Origin: Thermogutta sp.
Lineage (GTDB): Bacteria > Planctomycetota > Planctomycetia > Pirellulales > Thermoguttaceae
Reading direction: 5' to 3'
Assembly (NCBI GenBank): GCA_012798155.1
Contig: JAAZNR010000037.1
Span: 1-10,412, forward strand
Length of the DNA: 10,412 nucleotides
In this document: one piece after another, positions 6,855 through 10,412 of the stretch
How positions within the stretch are numbered: the first letter of the stretch is position 1
Layout of the letters: every line of letters starts with the position of its first letter
Translations under genes and position numbers: made by a program
The notes under the pieces: model-generated
Told to the model about the DNA's origin: nothing
The model's input: only the letters and a program-made list of their open reading frames with translations
Databases searched by the model: none

Positions 6855-7724
6855 TCACCCGGATTCTTCCGTCCAGGGCGGGTTGACGGGCAATCGGCGA
6901 TCGAACTCCGCCAACAAGGCTTGCTGATAATCGCCGGCAAAGGTCCCTTGCAGGAAGCGTTGCAGGCCCTCCTCCAGGAATCGCCGCCAACTCGTTTCCT
7001 CGTCGCCCGGATTGATGGGGAAGAAGAGCGCCTGATTGGCAACCGCGGCCTGATAGTCTCCGGGGGCATCGCCGACCATCAGGGCACGTCCGGGCGGATA
7101 CTTGGCGGCCAAACCCAAGAAGTCCTTCTTCGTTCCGCTCTCTTGTCCCAAAATGGCACGGACGTAGACGTCCAGCCCGTGTTCCTGCCACTCCCGCCGA
7201 AGGGCCTCCTCCGGGGTTGCCGAAACCACCAGAATGTCGGCCTTGTCGGCCAGGGCTTGCAGCGACTCGCGCACGCAAGGGAATGGGGGGACGCCGTGAA
7301 CCATCCACTCGACGCTACGATTGACGGCCTTCGACCATTCCAGGGCCTGCCCCAATTCCGCATCGCCGGATTCGGCCACTGCCTGTTCCAGGGCAGGGTT
7401 TCCCAGCTTTTTCTCCCGTTTCATCCATTGCATGAGCGATTGGGGGAGTGGAATCGGGACTCCCCGGGCTTTGACCTCCGGGCGTCTCCGCAGGCGTTGC
7501 AAGGTCTCGATCAGGGCGGGAAAGCGGTTGATGCCGCGGCTCTTGGAATAGAGGTTGACGAACTCCGCCGCCTCCCGCGCATACTTGCTGACGCCCTGCA
7601 AATCGTAGTAGTAGATGATATTTGGAATGAAGCATTCCTTGTGCTTCAGCTCCATCGTGTCGAACGCGCAGCCGTCGGAGTCGATACCCACCAGAAAATC
7701 GTGCTTCGGCGTCCAATCGAACAT
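6855..7724 (-). CDS. HAD-superfamily hydrolase, probable sugar-phosphate phosphatase
   Basis: A 289-residue haloacid dehalogenase-fold enzyme, probably cytosolic. Motif I is GIDSDGCAFDT (13-23), with nucleophile Asp15 and acid/base Asp17. A helical cap of about 120 residues (25-145) follows. Motif II is VVSATP (166-171) with Ser168, motif III is Lys199 or Lys200 in SGTKKDF, and motif IV is MVGDAPGDY (216-224) with Asp219 and Asp223. All catalytic residues are present, so it should be active; the DxDG form fits a phosphatase or phosphotransferase. The HGVPPFP (143-149) and FPINPG (235-240) stretches recall a family I associate with planctomycetes; its substrate is unknown to me. The ATG at 7724 has a GAGGG site. 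It lies 179 bases downstream of the phosphofructokinase gene on the same strand, a loose hint at sugar metabolism. Confidence 0.85.
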   Translation of the reverse strand: MFDWTPKHDFLVGIDSDGCAFDTMELKHKECFIPNIIYYYDLQGVSKYAREAAEFVNLYSKSRGINRFPALIETLQRLRRRPEVKARGVPIPLPQSLMQWMKREKKLGNPALEQAVAESGDAELGQALEWSKAVNRSVEWMVHGVPPFPCVRESLQALADKADILVVSATPEEALRREWQEHGLDVYVRAILGQESGTKKDFLGLAAKYPPGRALMVGDAPGDYQAAVANQALFFPINPGDEETSWRRFLEEGLQRFLQGTFAGDYQQALLAEFDRRLPVNPPWTEESG

Positions 7725-7799
7725 GGAACCCTCATTCTCGCTTGCGAACGGCCTTCCACCCTCCGAATCGGGTCGGCCTCGAATCGGTTCACGCTGATA

Positions 7800-7886
7800 T
7801 TACCGCCGATCGGACGTTGCCGCCAATTGTCACGTTGATCGGACGTTGCCGCCAATGGTTACCGCCGATCGGACGGCCCGCCGGAA
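7800..7886. repeat. Direct repeats of GATCGGACGTTGCCGCCAAT, 29-30 base period
   Basis: Two identical 20-base copies (7808-7827 and 7837-7856) and a degenerate third (7867-7886, first nine bases identical). Copies 1 and 3 share the longer prefix TTACCGCCGATCGGACG. Each contains or touches the palindrome CCGATCGG or TGATCGGA. The array begins about 75 bases upstream of the HAD start and 18 bases after the phosphofructokinase stop. It could be a regulator-binding array or an intergenic minisatellite. Confidence 0.7.
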
Positions 7887-7903
7887 ATCCAACCGGCTGT
7901 CGC

Positions 7904-9193
7904 CTAGCCTTTGCGATCCATCTGCGGCGTGTAAGCCGGGAGCTTCTTTTCGGCGAAGATCGGCTGCAAGCGGGTCATCCGCTGCCGTCCGTCGCACATG
8001 GGCAGCGTCAGCATGTCTTCACCGATGAGCGGCCGGGCGTATTTCACGAAATCATCGGTCACATCGGTCCCGCTGGGAGCGATCCACCGGGCGGGGAACT
8101 TTCGCTCGCTGTTGGCGACCTCGGGCAGCGGCACCTTGTCGTAACGCACGGTGTACGCCGGTCCGGGATTGCGGAGGATGGTGGCCATGAAGCCCGAGCT
8201 GCCGTCGGCAGCTAAGGCGGCCGCGACGCGGCCAACATTGTATGCCTCCTCCAAATCCACCGTCGATGCGTAGGCCATCGAGTGCCTTTGATCGGTGCCG
8301 GGTACGTTCCCCCGAGCGGCCCCCTTGGCGGCCAGGCCTTTTTCGTTCAGGTAGTTGACGAGGATTTGCGCCACGGTCAGTTTGCTGGAACTGAACGAAG
8401 TGTGGCCGAAGGCGTCCTTGATCTCGCCGACGTCCCCCACATGGAAGCCTTCGCTGATGACCACCAAGCAGCGGCCGCGTTTCCGCAGCATATCGTTGAC
8501 TTCGTCGGCAATCCGTTCCAAGGGACACGGGCGTTCCGCCAAGTAGATGAGGAGGGGCATTTCGCGATTAGGATCAGCCAGGCGGGCCGCCGCCGGAATG
8601 AAGCCGATCTTCCGCCCCATCGCCTGCATCACGAGGACCGGGTCCGCCGGGCAGGAACCCCCGTTTTCCTCGTTGGCGTATTGAATCATGTGCGTCCAAT
8701 ACTTGGCCGTGGATCCGTAACCCGGCGTGTGATCCACCAATCGAAACTCGGAGTCGCCTACGTCGTTATCGATCGTCTTGGGGACTCCCACGGCCACAAG
8801 GTCCAGGCCTCGCTCGTGGGCAAGCCGGGCGATCTTGTTGGCCGTATCCATCGAGTCGTTGCCGCCGATATAGAGGAAATATCCCACGTTGTGAGCGCGG
8901 AACACGTCGATGATGCGATCGAAATCCTCCGTTTGAGCCGGCTTCAACTTGTAGCGGCAGGTCCCGATGGAGCCTGCGACGGGGGTGTAACGCAACAAGG
9001 CGATCTCTTCCGGCGGCTGCGAAGAGAGATTGATCAGCTCCTCCTTCAACACGCCCTCGATGCCGTGCCTGGCCCCGTAAACGGTGCCGACGGCATCAAA
9101 GTCCCGTGCCGCCTCGATGATTCCGCGCAGGCTGTTATTGATGACGGGCGTCGGCCCGCCGCTTTGGGCAACCACCAGATTTCTCTTGGCCAT
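7904..9193 (-). CDS. 6-phosphofructokinase family, probably pyrophosphate-dependent
   Basis: Phosphorylates fructose 6-phosphate to the 1,6-bisphosphate in glycolysis, probably with pyrophosphate and reversibly. The 429 residues match the PPi-type length better than the roughly 320-residue ATP enzymes. SGGPTPVIN (11-19) is the phosphate-binding loop. GGNDS (110-114) has Asp113 where ATP enzymes have Gly (GGDGS), and PKTIDND (138-144) has Lys139 before catalytic Asp142; both are accepted marks of PPi use. MGRKIGFIPAAA (192-203) and SEGF (247-250) contact fructose 6-phosphate. Asn112 replaces the Asp of GGDD, a variant I recall in some PPi enzymes. The ATG at 9193 is preceded by GGGGAAG, at the end of a 20-bp tandem purine repeat. 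The HAD gene follows 179 bases downstream. Phosphoryl donor is inferred from motifs only. Confidence 0.93.
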   Translation of the reverse strand: MAKRNLVVAQSGGPTPVINNSLRGIIEAARDFDAVGTVYGARHGIEGVLKEELINLSSQPPEEIALLRYTPVAGSIGTCRYKLKPAQTEDFDRIIDVFRAHNVGYFLYIGGNDSMDTANKIARLAHERGLDLVAVGVPKTIDNDVGDSEFRLVDHTPGYGSTAKYWTHMIQYANEENGGSCPADPVLVMQAMGRKIGFIPAAARLADPNREMPLLIYLAERPCPLERIADEVNDMLRKRGRCLVVISEGFHVGDVGEIKDAFGHTSFSSSKLTVAQILVNYLNEKGLAAKGAARGNVPGTDQRHSMAYASTVDLEEAYNVGRVAAALAADGSSGFMATILRNPGPAYTVRYDKVPLPEVANSERKFPARWIAPSGTDVTDDFVKYARPLIGEDMLTLPMCDGRQRMTRLQPIFAEKKLPAYTPQMDRKG

Positions 9194-9200
9194 CTTCTTC

Positions 9201-9333
9201 CCCGTTCCTCAACCCCTTTCCCCGCTCCTCAACCTCTTTTCCCGTTCTTCAACCCTTTTTCCCGTTCTTCAGCCCCTTTCTCCAATCCCTTCCTCCGCCC
9301 TTCAGTCCCTTTCCCTGTTCGTCAGTCGCCTTC
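9201..9333 (-). repeat. 20-bp polypurine minisatellite in the phosphofructokinase leader
   Basis: Four in-register 20-bp units (9201, 9221, 9241 and 9261) with minus-strand consensus GAAAGGGGTTGAGGAACGGG. About 14 degenerate bases follow, then two more recognisable units (9295-9313 and 9314-9333). The first unit ends eight bases from the start codon, so its GAGGAACGGGG edge supplies the ribosome site. Every unit repeats an SD-like purine run. The strand is strongly purine-asymmetric with many GGG/GGGG tracts. Confidence 0.85.
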
Positions 9334-9365
9334 ACCGGAATTGGTTTGCCGCCAAAGTCTGTCAT

Positions 9366-9389
9366 CCCGGCCGCCGGGTATCCGGCTTG
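9366..9389. repeat. REP-like palindrome, copy 2
   Basis: CCCGG-CCG-CCGGG (9366-9378), overlapping CCGGGTATCCGGCTTG (9374-9389), which matches the spacer element at 2190-2205. Preceded by GTCAT, it resembles in layout the short intergenic palindromes common in many bacteria. Confidence 0.45.
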
Positions 9390-9641
9390 AGACCTCCCAA
9401 AAACGCAACCGGGGCTAAACGCCGCATGACCTCGCCTTATCGGTCGCCGAGAGCATCGCAAAGACGGCAAGCCCCCATTTTATCGGTGAAAAAATACGCC
9501 CACAATGGGTGGGCGCCCGGCGCCCTCGGGGCGATCATCCGCAGGCGGAAACGCACGTTCTCAACGACAATTCGTAGCCGATTCGCTTCAAAGCCAGGTT
9601 GGATCGGCCCGTCCTCGACCCGCTTTCCGAGGTCGGCTTTC
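9390..9641. other. Divergent spacer with no recognisable gene
   Basis: Apart from the minus-strand terminator at 9489-9515 and the adjoining GGGCGCC-C-GGCGCCC repeat (9511-9525), I see no gene, tRNA or known riboswitch here. The minus-strand frame 9437-9652 (71 codons) runs straight through the terminator hairpin and is not credible as a protein. Promoters for the two divergent genes must lie in or near this stretch, but no clear -35/-10 pair stands out. Confidence 0.4.
9489..9515 (-). terminator. Intrinsic terminator on the minus strand
   Basis: Minus strand CGCCCAC-CCATT-GTGGGCG followed at once by TATTTTTT: a perfect 7-bp GC-rich stem, a 5-base loop and a U-tract. No credible minus-strand gene lies between it and the divergent transporter start at 9754, so it either ends a small RNA or attenuates the leader of the phosphofructokinase gene about 300 bases downstream. 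Confidence 0.7.
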
Positions 9642-9747
9642 GATACCGGCAACCTCAGCCCGGAGACAACCCGGCGACCCTAACCTGAAGACGTAGCGGC
9701 AATCTCAGCCCGGAGACGATACCGGCAATCTCACTCAGCCCGGAGAC
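9642..9747 (+). repeat. 25-30 bp minisatellite in the transporter leader
   Basis: Four tandem units (9642-9667, 9668-9692 degenerate, 9693-9717, 9718-9747) built on accGGCAATCTCAGCCCGGAGAC; the last has a 4-base ACTC insertion. The final unit ends seven bases before the ATG and its GGAG (9742-9745) is the ribosome site, eight bases from the start codon. Units 1 and 3 carry the same CGGAGAC; unit 2 has TGAAGAC. Confidence 0.85.
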
Positions 9748-9753
9748 GGTAAC

Positions 9754-10412
9754 ATGCAACAATGGATTCCGGTTCTCGGTCTGTTCACGATGATCTTCTT
9801 GGCTTGGCTGGGTTCCGAAAACCGTCGCCGCATGAATTGGCGCCTGATCGTGAGCGGGCTGCTGCTGCAACTACTCATGGCGATGGTACTGTTGCGGACG
9901 CCCTTGGGGCATGCGGCCTTCACGGCGGCCCGATCGTTGATCGAGCGATTGCAGTTCTTCGTCGATCAGGGGTCAAGCTTCGTCTTCGGCCCGGAGTGGC
10001 AACATCACCATTTCGCGTTCAAGGTTTTGCCGGTCATCATCTTCGTCTCGTCCCTGACGGCGGTGCTGTTTCACCTCGGCATTCTGCAGTGGTTGGTTCG
10101 GATCATGGCACACATTATGGTTTGGGTCATGGACGTATCGGGAGCTGAATCGCTGGCCGCCTCCGCCAACGTTTACGTCGGGATGACGGAGGCCCCGCTG
10201 GTCATCCGCCCCTATCTGGAAACGATGACCCGGTCGGAGCTGATGGCCATGATGACGGCAGGGATGGCCACCATCGCCGGAACGGTCATGGCGGCCTACG
10301 TCACCATGGGCGTCGACGCCGGCCACATCATGACGGCATCCCTGATCTCGGCGCCGGCCGCCCTGGTATTCGCCAAGATCATGGTCCCCGAGACGGAAGA
10401 CTCCCCGACAAA
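9754..10412 (+). CDS. Concentrative nucleoside transporter (CNT family), C-terminus cut by window edge
   Basis: Inner-membrane symporter that imports nucleosides with H+ or Na+. The 219 visible residues are about half of the usual 400-420. Hydrophobic segments lie at about 4-20, 30-47, 88-110 and 114-127. The core signature is SGAESLAASANVYVGMTEAP (129-148), then YLETMTRSELMAMMTAGMATIAGTV (154-178), and HIMTASLISAPAALVFAKIM (191-210) with PETE. In the nucleobase-binding GQTE motif the Gln is replaced by Met144, and Thr177-Val178 occupies the second specificity pair; both changes match purine-selective CNT2 rather than pyrimidine-selective CNT1. Purine preference is therefore inferred. The ATG at 9754 has GGAG eight bases upstream inside a minisatellite. 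It is divergent from the phosphofructokinase gene. Confidence 0.93.
   Translation, partial: MQQWIPVLGLFTMIFLAWLGSENRRRMNWRLIVSGLLLQLLMAMVLLRTPLGHAAFTAARSLIERLQFFVDQGSSFVFGPEWQHHHFAFKVLPVIIFVSSLTAVLFHLGILQWLVRIMAHIMVWVMDVSGAESLAASANVYVGMTEAPLVIRPYLETMTRSELMAMMTAGMATIAGTVMAAYVTMGVDAGHIMTASLISAPAALVFAKIMVPETEDSPT

Noticed and set aside
6604..7308. Minus-strand open frame overlapping the HAD gene
   Set aside because: An out-of-frame shadow whose downstream part is the translated MITE-like element.
7800..7886. CRISPR-like repeat with spacers
   Set aside because: Intervening segments are only about 9-10 bases and the third copy is degenerate; too short for spacers.
9437..9652. 71-codon minus-strand peptide gene
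   Set aside because: The frame crosses the intrinsic terminator at 9489-9515 and has no clear ribosome site.
9642..9747. CRISPR array
   Set aside because: Units are contiguous with no spacers, degenerate in one copy and end in a ribosome site; no cas gene is present. It is a minisatellite.

Overview
The window reads as a chromosomal segment of a Gram-negative, GC-rich bacterium, most likely a planctomycete (Planctomycetota) or close relative. Three things point there: a 625-residue signal peptidase I with a zinc-ribbon-like CxxC pair and a very large insert between its catalytic blocks, an LptB-type ABC ATPase (implying lipopolysaccharide export and an outer membrane), and a HAD hydrolase of a type I associate with planctomycetes. 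The assignment is inference from protein character, not from a marker gene.

Layout. Seven genes lie on the minus strand. Read in the direction of transcription from the right they are: PPi-type phosphofructokinase (7904-9193), HAD hydrolase (6855-7724), hisF (5800-6561), lepB (3533-5410), lptB (2659-3456), gnd (588-2051) and a short-chain dehydrogenase cut by the left edge (1-547). A CNT-family nucleoside transporter (9754-10412, cut by the right edge) diverges on the plus strand. The genes are mainly housekeeping: sugar phosphate metabolism (phosphofructokinase, gnd, perhaps the dehydrogenase and the HAD enzyme), envelope biogenesis (lepB, lptB), histidine synthesis (hisF) and nucleoside uptake. 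Likely co-transcribed pairs are lepB-lptB and gnd-dehydrogenase (40-base gap). The other gaps are 180 to 610 bases long.

The unusual content is in those gaps. Between lptB and gnd are three palindromes that on the minus strand fold into hairpins with GNRA tetraloops, plus IS-end-like and REP-like repeats. Upstream of hisF is a compact 100-bp MITE-like element with perfect 16-bp terminal inverted repeats and a CTAA target duplication, beside a 10-bp tandem repeat. Between the HAD gene and the phosphofructokinase gene are copies of a 20-base direct repeat with a 29-30 base period. The divergent region between the phosphofructokinase and transporter genes carries two unrelated minisatellites, one ending at each start codon, whose units contain Shine-Dalgarno-like purine runs; between them is a minus-strand intrinsic terminator with no recognisable gene upstream. 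I found no CRISPR array, tRNA, rRNA, defence system or intact insertion sequence.
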